Of a stretch of DNA of 64,000 bases, positions 7,213 to 15,162 are shown one piece after another. Made by a program: the position numbers and the translations under genes. Source of the DNA: a virus; IMG/VR virus record IMGVR_UViG_3300035698_005189, positions 34,095 to 98,094 of that record; one strand, 5' to 3'. The notes under the pieces are model-generated. The model was not told the DNA's origin. It did no database searches and worked only from the letters and a program-made list of their open reading frames with translations. How positions within the stretch are numbered: position 1 is the stretch's first letter; each line of letters starts with the position of its first letter.

Positions 7213-7986
7213 TTCGTCTTCGATAAGTCCCCGGACACCCCCACCTACGGCCTTTTTATCGCTGTGCAGGGCCAGGCTCCTTCCGGCCTCGTACGCGTCT
7301 TGATTCCACCCGTCTCCGGAGCCGAACCCACGACCTGAACCGGCGCTGAAGGTGTAGTTTGAGTCGACCCACTCGCTGACCTTTGCGCGGCGGTCGAGGA
7401 CGAGGGCGTAGTCTTCAGCGTGGTCGCGCTTGACTTCACGAGTCAGCTCCGTGAACTTCGACTCGAGGCCAACCACCGCTGTCTCACGGTACTCGTGGCT
7501 GGCGTCCCGTCTACGACTGGGATCAAAGAACCGCCCAGCGCGGAGGGTGTCTACTTCGAGGTCGAATACATACGAACGAGCCAGGGTATCGATCTGCGCG
7601 GCACAGATCCCGTACAGCTCCTTAGCCATATGGGTATCGGACTGGTGGCCGTGAAACTTCCAGATCGGGGTCCCTTCGTGGTACGACGCCCGTAGGCCGA
7701 CGTAGTCCGATACCGCCTGGGCGAGGGAACGCTTCCACCCTGACGTAGTGCGATACCGCTTCCTGCGCTCTTCTCGCGTGGACAGACACAGCCCGTCAAA
7801 CCTAAGGGTCAGGCTGATCAGCGGGTCGGTGGAGAGATCCAACGAGTCGACGTCGTGCTGCGATACCGCGTGCTCCAGCATCATCTCCATGGCCCGGCGG
7901 GCAGCCTGCTCCGCTTCGTTACCCTCGGAGCCGCCAGCGAGTGCCTGCAGCTTCTTGATCCGAGTCAATACCTTCTGCGACTTCAT
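7210..7986 (-). CDS. DUF2786-domain protein
   Basis: The N-terminus matches the DUF2786 pattern: KVLTRIKKLQALAGGSEGNE followed by AEQAARRAMEMMLEHAVS, a helix with 'NEaEaAaa.A..l...h'. These domains occur in phage and plasmid proteins of unknown function, often near DNA-metabolism genes. The rest (to residue 258) is basic and helical; the end is Gly-rich then acidic (GRGFGSGDGW ... LIEDE). It sits directly after the Spo11-like gene and was probably transcribed with it; its end is embedded in promoter module 2. Confidence 0.75.
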   Translation of the reverse strand: MKSQKVLTRIKKLQALAGGSEGNEAEQAARRAMEMMLEHAVSQHDVDSLDLSTDPLISLTLRFDGLCLSTREERRKRYRTTSGWKRSLAQAVSDYVGLRASYHEGTPIWKFHGHQSDTHMAKELYGICAAQIDTLARSYVFDLEVDTLRAGRFFDPSRRRDASHEYRETAVVGLESKFTELTREVKRDHAEDYALVLDRRAKVSEWVDSNYTFSAGSGRGFGSGDGWNQDAYEAGRSLALHSDKKAVGGGVRGLIEDE

Positions 7987-7987
7987 A

Positions 7988-8974
7988 TCAGTCCTCCTCG
8001 CCGATTGCTGTGGCGGCGTCGAACCAGTCGCGCGTCCGCATGAGCTGCCTCATCGTCGCACGCCTCTTGTTGATCTGTTTATGGAGCCTCGCGTACAGTG
8101 TCGCGTCGAAGTATTCGCCGACGCTGCTCCGTACCATGTCAACGGTGTCGTCTGGTGAGAGGGCGTCAAGCTCCCACGCGTCCTCGACGCCGAACCGCTC
8201 GCAGTACTTGTCGAAGTCGGCCGACGTCTGCTTTGCTGGGAACGGAGGGAGGTCGCGCTCGAGCGCCTGCTCCAGCGTGATGCCGATCCGCCTGAACTCC
8301 AGGGGGAAGGGTCGCTCACTGAGGCCCATGAACGTCCTGACGGTCCGCTCCGCTGTCTCCGGGATTCTGATCCCTGTCGGGTCGTGGTCGCCGAAGTACA
8401 AGACGACGGAACGCTTCGCCATGCCCCGATGGAAGGCACCGGCTGAGTCCCGCCATCCGGCTTCGTTGTCGATCCCATGTATGCGACCAGCCCCGACGAG
8501 CCACTCGTATAGCGAGGCATGGGACGGGTCCCCTCGGCACGAGAAGCACGACACACCCAGTTCACGACATACGGGCTCAAAGACCCCGGCCAAAGCGTCT
8601 TTCTCGAACCAGACAGAGACGTGAACCGGCTGACCGAACCACATATCGCGGTGAAGGTACTTATCTGGGAGTCGCTTCACGGCTTCAGCTGCACGGATCA
8701 GGGCGTTGTCTACCTTCGTGTCGCAGCGCGTAGCCACGCCGGGGCGGACGTATCGTGTCCTGTCTACGAGGGCGTTGAGCGGGAACCCGCCACGGAGCCT
8801 CTCCCGGGACAGGACGACCTTGAAGCGTTCGTACACTGCCCCGTCGGAGGGTACGAGCTTCCTGACCACAGCCTGGTAGTATAGGCCTCGAAGGGTGAGA
8901 CTCCATCCGCGTGCCCGGTACTCCGCGCAGACGCGGTGAGCTATCTCAAGGACGCGTTCAGTCGGGATCGTCAT
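7988..8974 (-). CDS. Spo11 / topoisomerase VI subunit A-like protein with TOPRIM motifs
   Basis: The N-terminal part has SLTLRGLYYQAVVRKLVP (Tyr32/33), the winged-helix 'lT.RqlyYq.v..' signature of a phage and bacterial family related to the TopoVI-A/Spo11 N-domain. The C-terminal part has TOPRIM-like elements: Glu124 in VWFEKDALAG and the DxD pair Asp196/Asp198 in YFGDHDPTGIRI. Spo11 and TopoVI-A cut DNA through such a Tyr and a metal-binding TOPRIM site. No partner GHKL ATPase (TopoVI-B) was seen in the window, so it may act as a stand-alone nuclease or DNA-binding factor. Length 328 aa. Function is inferred; the fold call is moderately firm. Confidence 0.7.
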   Translation of the reverse strand: MTIPTERVLEIAHRVCAEYRARGWSLTLRGLYYQAVVRKLVPSDGAVYERFKVVLSRERLRGGFPLNALVDRTRYVRPGVATRCDTKVDNALIRAAEAVKRLPDKYLHRDMWFGQPVHVSVWFEKDALAGVFEPVCRELGVSCFSCRGDPSHASLYEWLVGAGRIHGIDNEAGWRDSAGAFHRGMAKRSVVLYFGDHDPTGIRIPETAERTVRTFMGLSERPFPLEFRRIGITLEQALERDLPPFPAKQTSADFDKYCERFGVEDAWELDALSPDDTVDMVRSSVGEYFDATLYARLHKQINKRRATMRQLMRTRDWFDAATAIGEED

Positions 8975-9893
8975 CTTTGGTGACCTCGGCTACGACGCGA
9001 GCGGCGGCCTCATCGGCTGCAGCCTCCAGCATCGCGGAGAGGCGCTTGGCGTCCTCACTCAGTCGCTGAGCCCAGTTCTGGGCTCGTTGTACTACAGGAA
9101 TAGCTACGGCTGAGTCACCAGCGGCTCGTGTTTCGAGCCAGCGACGGAAGGCCCAGGCCTCAGGTTGTGCCTGCCCCATGGCTTCAGCGACGGCTTCAAC
9201 CAGGAGGGCGGTGCGCTCGTGTTCCCGGCTGGACCGGTCCCGGCGATTGTCTACCGCATCTTGAACAGCCCGACCCAAGACCTTCTCAGCGAAGGCTACC
9301 AGTCCGTCCTCGTCAATCGCCGCCCCAGCCAGGAGCCAGGAGGCCTTGCGCGGCACTGGCTTCGTCTCGCCGTGCAGGCCTGACCAGCCGGAAGCACGAC
9401 GGGCCACCGCGGCCAGGGTCTCACGGGGGACGGTGGAGCCGACGTCCCGCTGGGTGGCGTGCTTCTTGATGACGAGGCCACCACGGTTGAGCACCAGGAG
9501 CCCCCAGCCCTCTGGGACCTCGGAGATGTCGTTGACGACGCCCGGACCTACGGCGAACCAGCACTCGTCGCACATCTCCCTCATGAGGGCGCGCTTCTCG
9601 GGCTGGCGCAGCTCCCTGGTGAAGTCGCCACGCGATCTCTTGATCTCGTAGCCGATCATGCGGCCTCGGACAGCGCTCCAGCAGTGGATGGCCAGCACAT
9701 CCCACGACCGACTGGTCAGGCGGCCTTGGCCGGTGCCCGGAACGAACTCATCGAAGACGGCCCACTCACCGCGCTCCTGAGGGTGCCTGCCCCGTAGGAG
9801 GCCCCGTATGGCTCCCGTGCAGTCCACGGGCGGCCAGGGGTTTTTTGGGAGGCTCTTGTTTTTGACTGGGGGAGGGGGGACGGCCTTACCCAT
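8958..9893 (-). CDS. MmcB-like DNA-repair nuclease-family protein
   Basis: The start is set at the ATG at 9893 (MGKAVPPPPVKNKSLPKNPW). The core reads SWDVLAIHCW ... MIGYEIKRSRGDFTRELRQP then EKRALMREMCDECWFAV and VPEGWGLLVLN, matching the MmcB pattern (a PD-(D/E)XK-related fold with 'E.K.sr.DF..d.qp.K' and 'P.g.GLl'). MmcB proteins are linked to DNA repair. The C-terminal 130 residues are helical. The N-terminus carries a polyproline motif (VPPPPVK). It overlaps the cytosine methyltransferase gene by 8 nt, so a modification-linked role is possible. Confidence 0.65.
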   Translation of the reverse strand: MGKAVPPPPVKNKSLPKNPWPPVDCTGAIRGLLRGRHPQERGEWAVFDEFVPGTGQGRLTSRSWDVLAIHCWSAVRGRMIGYEIKRSRGDFTRELRQPEKRALMREMCDECWFAVGPGVVNDISEVPEGWGLLVLNRGGLVIKKHATQRDVGSTVPRETLAAVARRASGWSGLHGETKPVPRKASWLLAGAAIDEDGLVAFAEKVLGRAVQDAVDNRRDRSSREHERTALLVEAVAEAMGQAQPEAWAFRRWLETRAAGDSAVAIPVVQRAQNWAQRLSEDAKRLSAMLEAAADEAAARVVAEVTKDDDPD

Positions 9894-11166
9894 GGAGATC
9901 TCCCCACCAGCTGACCACGTCGCCTGCGATAGCCTCGCCGACCTGGACACAGACAGCGTTGCCGGTCCCAGCGAGTCGGTCCTGGCGGTCGAGGGTGTCC
10001 TCGGGTCCGCCCCAGGTGGACAGGCTGGGAATGTCAGCCCAGGCCCGGGAGGGCGCATCGGCCATCGACTCGCCCTCGGCGGCGGTCCAGCCTTGCGGGA
10101 ACCCCATGAGCCACTCGTTGTAGGAGGGCTGCATGATCCCGCCGTCGTCTGGGAGCTTCGAGGGCTTGCGCTGGGCCTCCAGAAGCTGAGGGCCGGCTCC
10201 GCCGAGTCGTGGGTCCAGGTAGACGCCCCGCTCAGCGATCTTGCGGGCCGTCCGGTGACAGGTCTCGGTCATCACGAATGACCACAGACGACGGGCCTCA
10301 GCGAGCATGGCCGGGTAGTCCGGGAGCTTGGCCTTGCGGACGGCCTCAGCGATCTTCTGGACGTGGTAGGCATGGCCTGCCGTCGTCAGGCTCAGGTAGT
10401 TGTAGGCCTCGAAGCTGAATCGTCCGAAGGCGGTCGGCGTCGGGATGCCGTTGTGGTACGCGACGACGGAGGCAGCCTCGTGGGCCGGGAGTGAGGTCAG
10501 GGCTCCCTTCTCCCGGATCAGCCACCACGGATCGCACGCGTGCTTCGGGGTCGGGTGGAGTACTCGGCAGGTCGTCAGGACCCCCGACTCCCAGCGACCA
10601 GCCAGGGGCCAGTTGCCGTGGCGGCCCGGGATGGCTGATGTCTGGTGAGACACCTCCCAGACGGGAGGGAGGCCACGCTGGCGACCGATGAGGAAGATCC
10701 TGACCCGCTGGTGGGGTCCGCCCACAGCCGACACGGACAGGGGCTGCCATTCTACATCGTAGCCGTTGTCGTCGAAGGTGGTGAGGACGGCCTCGAGGGT
10801 CCGGCCCGAGTCATGCGCCACGATGGCGAACGGGTTCTCAGCCACAATAGCTGTCGCGCCCAGGGACCGGCCCAGTCGGATGTAGTCCCCCCAGAGCCAG
10901 CGCTCGTCATCCTGGCCCTTGCGGGGCCCGGCGTTGCTGACGGGCTGACACGGTGGGCCGCCTGAGAGGATGTCGCACTCCCCAAGGTCGGCTGCCGTGA
11001 CCTTGGTCACGTCGGGGAAGCGGACCACATCGGGCCAGTGCCGTCCGAGCACACGACGAGGGTAGTCGCCCAGCTCGATAAAGGCCGTATGCGACCCGCC
11101 TGCGCGATGCCAGCCCAGGGCGAGGCCACCGACGCCAGCGAACGACTCTACTACGCGGGGCTTCAT
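9886..11166 (-). CDS. DNA (cytosine-5) methyltransferase
   Basis: The start is the ATG at 11166 (MKPRVVESFAGVGGLALGWH), which overlaps the upstream stop by ATGA; the longer Arg-rich N-terminus in that frame is a shadow. Conserved motifs are in order: I ESFAGVGGL (SAM binding), IV GGPPCQPVS with catalytic Cys73, VI ENP (111-113) and VIII HQRVRIFLIG. The 426-aa length is normal for the family. It would methylate C5 of cytosine in a specific site of phage DNA, either to evade host restriction or for regulation. No cognate restriction enzyme is seen nearby. Confidence 0.9.
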   Translation of the reverse strand: MKPRVVESFAGVGGLALGWHRAGGSHTAFIELGDYPRRVLGRHWPDVVRFPDVTKVTAADLGECDILSGGPPCQPVSNAGPRKGQDDERWLWGDYIRLGRSLGATAIVAENPFAIVAHDSGRTLEAVLTTFDDNGYDVEWQPLSVSAVGGPHQRVRIFLIGRQRGLPPVWEVSHQTSAIPGRHGNWPLAGRWESGVLTTCRVLHPTPKHACDPWWLIREKGALTSLPAHEAASVVAYHNGIPTPTAFGRFSFEAYNYLSLTTAGHAYHVQKIAEAVRKAKLPDYPAMLAEARRLWSFVMTETCHRTARKIAERGVYLDPRLGGAGPQLLEAQRKPSKLPDDGGIMQPSYNEWLMGFPQGWTAAEGESMADAPSRAWADIPSLSTWGGPEDTLDRQDRLAGTGNAVCVQVGEAIAGDVVSWWGDLHG

Positions 11167-11444
11167 GCGACAGCGTGCATGTCGAAGTCGAGAAGGGCCT
11201 CTCCCGGGACATCCTCTGCCATGCGGTCGGGCCCGATCCAGGCCTCCACAGCGACGAGGGTCTCTTCGCTGCCGCCAGTAGCTCCGGAGGTGGGGAGGGC
11301 GCCGTCGCCCGACTCCCCACCACGCAGCCACCAGCGGGAGTCGCCCTTGGCCTGCGCGTGACCGAGCATGAGCCGCTGTGGGCCTGGCTCCACGCCGAGG
11401 GAGCGTGCGATACGTCGGAGGCGGAGTTGATAGTCGTTGAGCAT
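11163..11444 (-). CDS. Hypothetical protein (93 aa)
   Basis: Starts MLNDYQLRLRRIARSLGVEP, a helical opening, then a Gly-rich middle and an acidic end (MAEDVPGEALLDFDMHAVA). It precedes and is translationally coupled to the cytosine methyltransferase. No family recognised. Confidence 0.6.
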   Translation of the reverse strand: MLNDYQLRLRRIARSLGVEPGPQRLMLGHAQAKGDSRWWLRGGESGDGALPTSGATGGSEETLVAVEAWIGPDRMAEDVPGEALLDFDMHAVA

Positions 11445-11452
11445 GGAGTCTC

Positions 11453-12064
11453 CTACCAGAATACGAGGCGGCCGGGCGGGCTGATCCAGGAGGCGCTGAC
11501 CTCACCCGGGTACGGGAGCAGCAGTCGCGCTGCGTGAACAAGGTCCAGTCGGTGGCGGTGCCTGAGTTCCTCTGGGTGGTAGCAGAGCACGGGGCTCTCG
11601 CCTACAACCGCAGACCGGCTTTCGCTCACGTAGAGGTGCTGGACCTGTGCGGGGTCCTGGCCAATATCGCGCTGGGTGGTCCGGGCGGTGGAGTGAGCGA
11701 TCAGGGTAGTGTCGGCGTCAATTCGGGCGGCGGCGAAGTTGGCAGCGCACGTCAACGGAGCGAAGGTCTCACATACGAGCACCGTGAGGCCACGGCGAAG
11801 GCACCGGACCCCCATCTCCCAGGCCGTCCGACCGGCCATACAGGCAGCGAAGGGTAGCTTGCCAAGGTCGCCTTCCTGCGGGGAGGCACCAATCGGCCAG
11901 TCTGTGCGAATACCGATAGGCCCAGGGCAGCGATACCGGTTGGCCTCACGCCAAATCTCCTGCACAAGGTCGCCCTCGTCGGTCACCTCGTGCTGGCGGG
12001 CGCACAGGCGCGGGCCCATGGCAGCGACGTTGGCCCGGTGGCGGTCGATCTTGCGCCAGATCAT
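11453..12064 (-). CDS. Hypothetical protein (203 aa)
   Basis: Starts at the ATG at 12064 (MIWRKIDRHRANVAAMGPRL), overlapping the TGA of the YkgJ-like gene. It contains several Cys (CMAGRTAWEMGVRCLRRG, LVCETFAPLTCAANFAAAR) and alternating strands and helices. No family recognised. Confidence 0.6.
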   Translation of the reverse strand: MIWRKIDRHRANVAAMGPRLCARQHEVTDEGDLVQEIWREANRYRCPGPIGIRTDWPIGASPQEGDLGKLPFAACMAGRTAWEMGVRCLRRGLTVLVCETFAPLTCAANFAAARIDADTTLIAHSTARTTQRDIGQDPAQVQHLYVSESRSAVVGESPVLCYHPEELRHRHRLDLVHAARLLLPYPGEVSASWISPPGRLVFW

Positions 12065-12768
12065 GGCTTCTTCGGGTTGACGTACTCGTCTACCTGGAGC
12101 CACATTCCCTCCTGGGCCGTGTCGACAGGCGGAGAATCGACAGGCTTTGTATCGTCGTAGAGCTTGTCCGTGAGGTCCTTAGCAAAGGCCGCCGATGGCT
12201 CTTCGTGCTTGCAGCCCGGGTACAGGCACTCATCCCCATACGGGTAGGCGGAGCACATCGATGGGCGGTCATCGTAGATGGTGCAGAGGCTACCGTCGTG
12301 GTGGCGACAGGTGTACCAGTGCCGATGGGGGGCCGCAGCCTTCCCGTCGGACTGGACGTCCGACCACTCGAGGTAGATGACCATCTCAGCGATCTGGTGG
12401 ATGTCCCGCCGTGGCCGGAAGGGGTGGTCGATGCCGGCTACACTCGTCCAGGTGTCGGGGTAGTCCGTGCCATCGCCATGGGCTGCAGCGAAGGCAGCCA
12501 GGTCGTCGGGGCTGAGTTCGAGGTTGAACCGCTTGCAGCAGGCACCGTTGCAGCCACCCGTAGGCGACGGCGCGGGTGTGGCCTCCGGGACCAGCTGGAT
12601 GAGGCCAAGGGGGTCGTCTGGGTCGAGCTTGGCCAGCCCGGCTGTCGTGTCCGGGTCGGTGCAGACGACCATGGCTTCGCCGGCCATCACAGCTCGGCTG
12701 TCCTCGTCGTTCAGAACCACCGTGTCGCCCTCAACACCTTCAAACGATACTTCGATGGTGCGGGTCAT
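12061..12768 (-). CDS. YkgJ-like zinc/iron-chelating domain protein (235 aa)
   Basis: The middle and C-terminal part show the YkgJ (PF03692-type) layout: CNGACCKRFNLELS, then YTCRHHDGSLCTIYDDRP with CSAYPYGDECLYPGC. The eight Cys in 'C..aCC...., C...l.C.iY..RP..C..yP' match the metal-chelating cluster of this family. The N-terminal 70 residues are a separate acidic beta-type region. A second YkgJ-like gene lies at 45633-46097, so the phage carries two. The biological role of YkgJ proteins is poorly known. Confidence 0.75.
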   Translation of the reverse strand: MTRTIEVSFEGVEGDTVVLNDEDSRAVMAGEAMVVCTDPDTTAGLAKLDPDDPLGLIQLVPEATPAPSPTGGCNGACCKRFNLELSPDDLAAFAAAHGDGTDYPDTWTSVAGIDHPFRPRRDIHQIAEMVIYLEWSDVQSDGKAAAPHRHWYTCRHHDGSLCTIYDDRPSMCSAYPYGDECLYPGCKHEEPSAAFAKDLTDKLYDDTKPVDSPPVDTAQEGMWLQVDEYVNPKKP

Positions 12769-13112
12769 TCGCCGACCCTCTGGGCGGAGTACTCGGGGAC
12801 AGACCGGCCTGCTACGGCGTACTCGATCCAGGGACCTTCCTCGTCGTCTTCGGACAGCTTCCGGAGTCGGATGTGGGCGTCGCTGCCGCCTACGATGTCG
12901 TAGTCCCCTTGGGCGTCCTCTTCCTCAGCCCACCGTTCGGCGACTGCAGACGGGTCGCTCCCGTGGACCGTAGTACAGTCCTCCCACTCGGGATCGGGGG
13001 TGGGCTTACGATCTGGGTCGTAGTTCCAGTCGCGCTGGATCTCCCAGACGATACAGGGGCAGGCAGTGAGGCCCTTGTACTGGCCACAGCGACCGCAGAA
13101 ATTGTCACTCAT
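12765..13112 (-). CDS. Hypothetical protein with N-terminal Cys motif (115 aa)
   Basis: Starts MSDNFCGRCGQYKGLTACPC, a CxxC...CPC zinc-type cluster, followed by an acidic, helix-poor region (WAEEEDAQGDYDIVGG). No family recognised. Overlaps both neighbours by ATGA. Confidence 0.6.
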   Translation of the reverse strand: MSDNFCGRCGQYKGLTACPCIVWEIQRDWNYDPDRKPTPDPEWEDCTTVHGSDPSAVAERWAEEEDAQGDYDIVGGSDAHIRLRKLSEDDEEGPWIEYAVAGRSVPEYSAQRVGE

Positions 13113-13324
13113 GGAGCACTCCTAATAGCGAGTGGTGCGTGTCTTACTGCGTGGACGTAGATGGCAGCCACCCAGACGACCCCGGACTTATTGGGGATGG
13201 CCGGGGCGTTGAGGTCAGGCACGACCACGAACGAGCAACCAAAGGCGAACCCACCGCCACCCAGCCAGCCGTACCAGGCCTCTTGGTCCGATACGCCGCG
13301 CGAGATCTTGACCCGGATTCGCAT
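13109..13324 (-). CDS. Hypothetical protein (71 aa)
   Basis: Start set at the ATG at 13324, overlapping the TAA of the upstream gene (TAATG). Reads MRIRVKISRGVSDQEAWYGW then a Gly-rich hydrophobic stretch (GGGGFAFGCSFVVVPDL). Possibly membrane-associated; no family recognised. Confidence 0.55.
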   Translation of the reverse strand: MRIRVKISRGVSDQEAWYGWLGGGGFAFGCSFVVVPDLNAPAIPNKSGVVWVAAIYVHAVRHAPLAIRSAP

Positions 13325-13893
13325 TAGATGCGGGCCTGGCGGCGGACGCAAGGGACACCAGCCTTCTTGACGAGGTCGAGGACTTCGTCGGGTGTTTCGT
13401 GGACCCGCCAGACGTGGTCGTCAACGGGGTACGCCTCTCGGAACAAGTCGTTGTCTCCGGGTTCGGCTACCTGTAGCCAGCGCGGTCCCTGCCAGACGAA
13501 GGTGGAGCCGTGGTGGAGGTCGTCGTGCTCAGCCTTGGCGGAGGCGATGACGTCCTCCATGAGGGCATCCCACGCAGTCTGCTCGGACTCGAGGCAGTCG
13601 TGGGCGTAGGCCCGGACGGCAGCCTCGTGCGCCCTATGGGAGTTGGCTATGGCGTCGTATTCGTCCCGCGTGACCGTCTGCTCAGGGGAGCGGCTCAGAC
13701 GGTCGTCTGGGACTTCGGTATTAGCCCGATCAAAGTGCTTCGCGCTGGGGTGAGTCGGTCGTACCCCGTGCTTCGGGTGCTTGATCGGCACCACGAACCG
13801 GACTGGGTCGGCCGGCTCGAAGGAGATCGTGCCCGCCTGGACATGGAAGGCGACAGGACCTGTGCGCGGGCCTCGGTGGAGTTCGATCAGCAT
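13324..13893 (-). CDS. Hypothetical protein (189 aa)
   Basis: Beta-type N-terminal third (GTISFEPADPVRFVVPIKHP), then a helical, His-rich region (VIASAKAEHDDLHHGSTFVW) and a basic end. No family recognised. It follows the hairpin at 13908-13946 and may start a separate transcript. Confidence 0.6.
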   Translation of the reverse strand: MLIELHRGPRTGPVAFHVQAGTISFEPADPVRFVVPIKHPKHGVRPTHPSAKHFDRANTEVPDDRLSRSPEQTVTRDEYDAIANSHRAHEAAVRAYAHDCLESEQTAWDALMEDVIASAKAEHDDLHHGSTFVWQGPRWLQVAEPGDNDLFREAYPVDDHVWRVHETPDEVLDLVKKAGVPCVRRQARI

Positions 13894-13907
13894 GACAGCC
13901 TTGGGGT

Positions 13908-13946
13908 CGGGGTCGGGCCCCCTGATCGTCGCCCCTCCCGACCCCG
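13908..13946. terminator. 10-bp inverted repeat, likely terminator after the endolysin gene
   Basis: CGGGGTCGGG (13908-13917) pairs with CCCGACCCCG (13937-13946) across a 19-nt loop. It fills most of the 63-nt gap between the endolysin stop (13957) and the next start (13893). No T-tract is present. Confidence 0.55.
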
Positions 13947-13956
13947 GTCCTGTCGC

Positions 13957-14697
13957 CTACAGTGCGTTGGCTCGCGCCTCGAGACGTTCCCTCGTGATGG
14001 GCCCGACGATACCGTCTACCTGCAGTCCCTCGTGTCTCTGGAAGGCTTGGACGTTCGCATAGCCGAGGGCGGTGAGGGCAGCCGTCACCTGGGCCTGGGT
14101 GACCAGGGCGACGCCGATCTCACGGTGAGAGTCGGCTGCCTCGACCATGGCGCGGAGGGTGTCGCCTGGGCAGGCGGGCTTGCCGAGGGCGTAGTGGCCG
14201 GTGTACTCGAACTCCGGGCCCCACAGCTCTCGCACAGCCAGGAACACAGAGGCGACGGCGCGCATCTGGGCTGCGGTGGGCTCCGAGGCGGGGTGGTTGT
14301 CGCTCGTGAAGTCACCGACGACGAGCACAGCCAGGAAGTCTGCGTTCTCATCCCCGGCCCGGGTGCGAGTGCCCTGGCTCCAGGTGGCTACGTCCAGGTC
14401 GTGGCAGAGGACGACCTGACCTTCGTCGGTGACAGCCAGGGTGTAGAGGATGCCGGGGGCTCCACCCCCGCTCGTGGGGACGTGGCACTCGTCGCTGACG
14501 TGGTAGTCAGCGATGGCCTGGACCCGACTGACTCCGCCGGACCGCCCTGCGCTGTGGTGCAGGCACAGGCCTGCGATGGCGTCGGGGGCGCGCTCTGCGA
14601 AGCGCCTGGTGGGATGAGTCGGGAAGCTGCCCCGACGATCGAGGACAGCGAGACCCTGACGGACCAGAGCCTCAGCGAGCTGGATGGTGGTGGGCAT
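13957..14697 (-). CDS. Endolysin: N-acetylmuramoyl-L-alanine amidase with peptidoglycan-binding domain
   Basis: The ATG at 14697 is preceded by AGGAGGCTCCCC, a near-perfect ribosome site; the longer Arg-rich frame upstream is a shadow. The catalytic domain shows the amidase_2 layout: LCLHHSAGRSGG (first zinc His), ADYHVSDECH, VVLCHDLDVATWSQG and VGDFTSDNHP, then EYTGHYALGKPACPGDTLRA with the final His and Cys zinc ligands. The C-terminal 55 residues (VQAFQRHEGLQVDGIVGPIT) are a PG_binding_1-type cell-wall-binding domain. It cleaves the amide link between MurNAc and the stem peptide to release phage. Two tiny ORFs upstream may be lysis partners. Confidence 0.9.
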   Translation of the reverse strand: MPTTIQLAEALVRQGLAVLDRRGSFPTHPTRRFAERAPDAIAGLCLHHSAGRSGGVSRVQAIADYHVSDECHVPTSGGGAPGILYTLAVTDEGQVVLCHDLDVATWSQGTRTRAGDENADFLAVLVVGDFTSDNHPASEPTAAQMRAVASVFLAVRELWGPEFEYTGHYALGKPACPGDTLRAMVEAADSHREIGVALVTQAQVTAALTALGYANVQAFQRHEGLQVDGIVGPITRERLEARANAL

Positions 14698-14768
14698 GGG
14701 GAGCCTCCTGTCTGGGGTTCGGTCGTAGGTTACCACGGCAGCCACCGATCGTGCCAGTGGCCTGACGT

Positions 14769-14808
14769 ACGAACGCCCCCTTCGAGGCAGGGGGCTAACG
14801 GCGTTCGT
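14769..14808. terminator. Nested inverted repeat upstream of the endolysin gene
   Basis: GCCCCCT (14775-14781) pairs with AGGGGGC (14789-14795); an outer, competing repeat ACGAACGC/GCGTTCGT (14769-14776 with 14801-14808) encloses it. The two stems share bases, so alternative structures are possible (terminator/antiterminator-like). The region 14698-14922 otherwise holds no recognised gene and probably carries the endolysin promoter, though no promoter motif could be assigned. Confidence 0.5.
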
Positions 14809-14922
14809 CGCCGACGCGATGCTGTGCGGTCTGTACATGCGGGAGCGTCTGCCCCCGGAGGGCCGACCAACCGGCTCCCAGGATTACTGGTCAGGGGTCG
14901 CGTGCCCCGTCAAGGATGGCCC

Positions 14923-15078
14923 TCAGTCGTAAAATGGGTCGTAGCTGCCGCCGACAAGGGCCTCTCGCTTGGCGGTGGCCTCGTGCTTCTGGGCGATCCG
15001 GGCCAGGGTCTCGGCGACTGCCTCGACACGATCGAGTTTCTCTTGTACTTCGCGGAGGCGATCGTGGTGGTCACTCAT
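14923..15078 (-). CDS. Small coiled-coil protein, possible lysis-cassette member (51 aa)
   Basis: Reads MSDHHDRLREVQEKLDRVEA onward, with a heptad-like amphipathic helix to about residue 38, then SYDPFYD at the C-terminus. Its ATG overlaps the stop of the hydrophobic 26-aa ORF upstream. Position just before the endolysin suggests a spanin- or antiholin-like role, but no signal peptide is seen, so this is speculative. Confidence 0.6.
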   Translation of the reverse strand: MSDHHDRLREVQEKLDRVEAVAETLARIAQKHEATAKREALVGGSYDPFYD

Positions 15079-15151
15079 CGGGGTTGTCCTTGGACTCGAA
15101 TAGGCTGAAGAGGTTGAGGGCGATGATCAGGATGACGAGGACAGTCTTCAT
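15071..15151 (-). CDS. Tiny single-TM peptide (26 aa), possible holin-like or spanin-like
   Basis: Begins MKTVLVILIIALNLFSLFES and ends KDNPDE: one short hydrophobic helix after Lys2 and an acidic tail. It overlaps the 51-aa coiled-coil gene (8 nt) and lies 374 nt upstream of the endolysin start. Pinhole-type holins can be small, but 26 aa is very short; the call rests on hydrophobicity and position only. Confidence 0.5.
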   Translation of the reverse strand: MKTVLVILIIALNLFSLFESKDNPDE

Positions 15152-15162
15152 CGCTCGGTCCC

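Noticed and set aside
7134-7244. Longer start for the gene at 6894-7133
   Set aside because: It would read through promoter module 2 and its stem-loop and overlap the DUF2786 gene; the GTG at 7133 has a proper ribosome site.
9894-11541. Longer start for the cytosine methyltransferase (551 codons)
   Set aside because: The extra N-terminus is an Arg/Pro-rich shadow of two upstream genes; the ATG at 11166 sits in an ATGA junction and directly precedes motif I.
13510-15108. A 532-codon open frame on the plus strand
   Set aside because: It runs antisense to the endolysin and its neighbours and mirrors their codon bias. It has no ribosome site or family match. Such long antisense frames are normal in GC-rich DNA.
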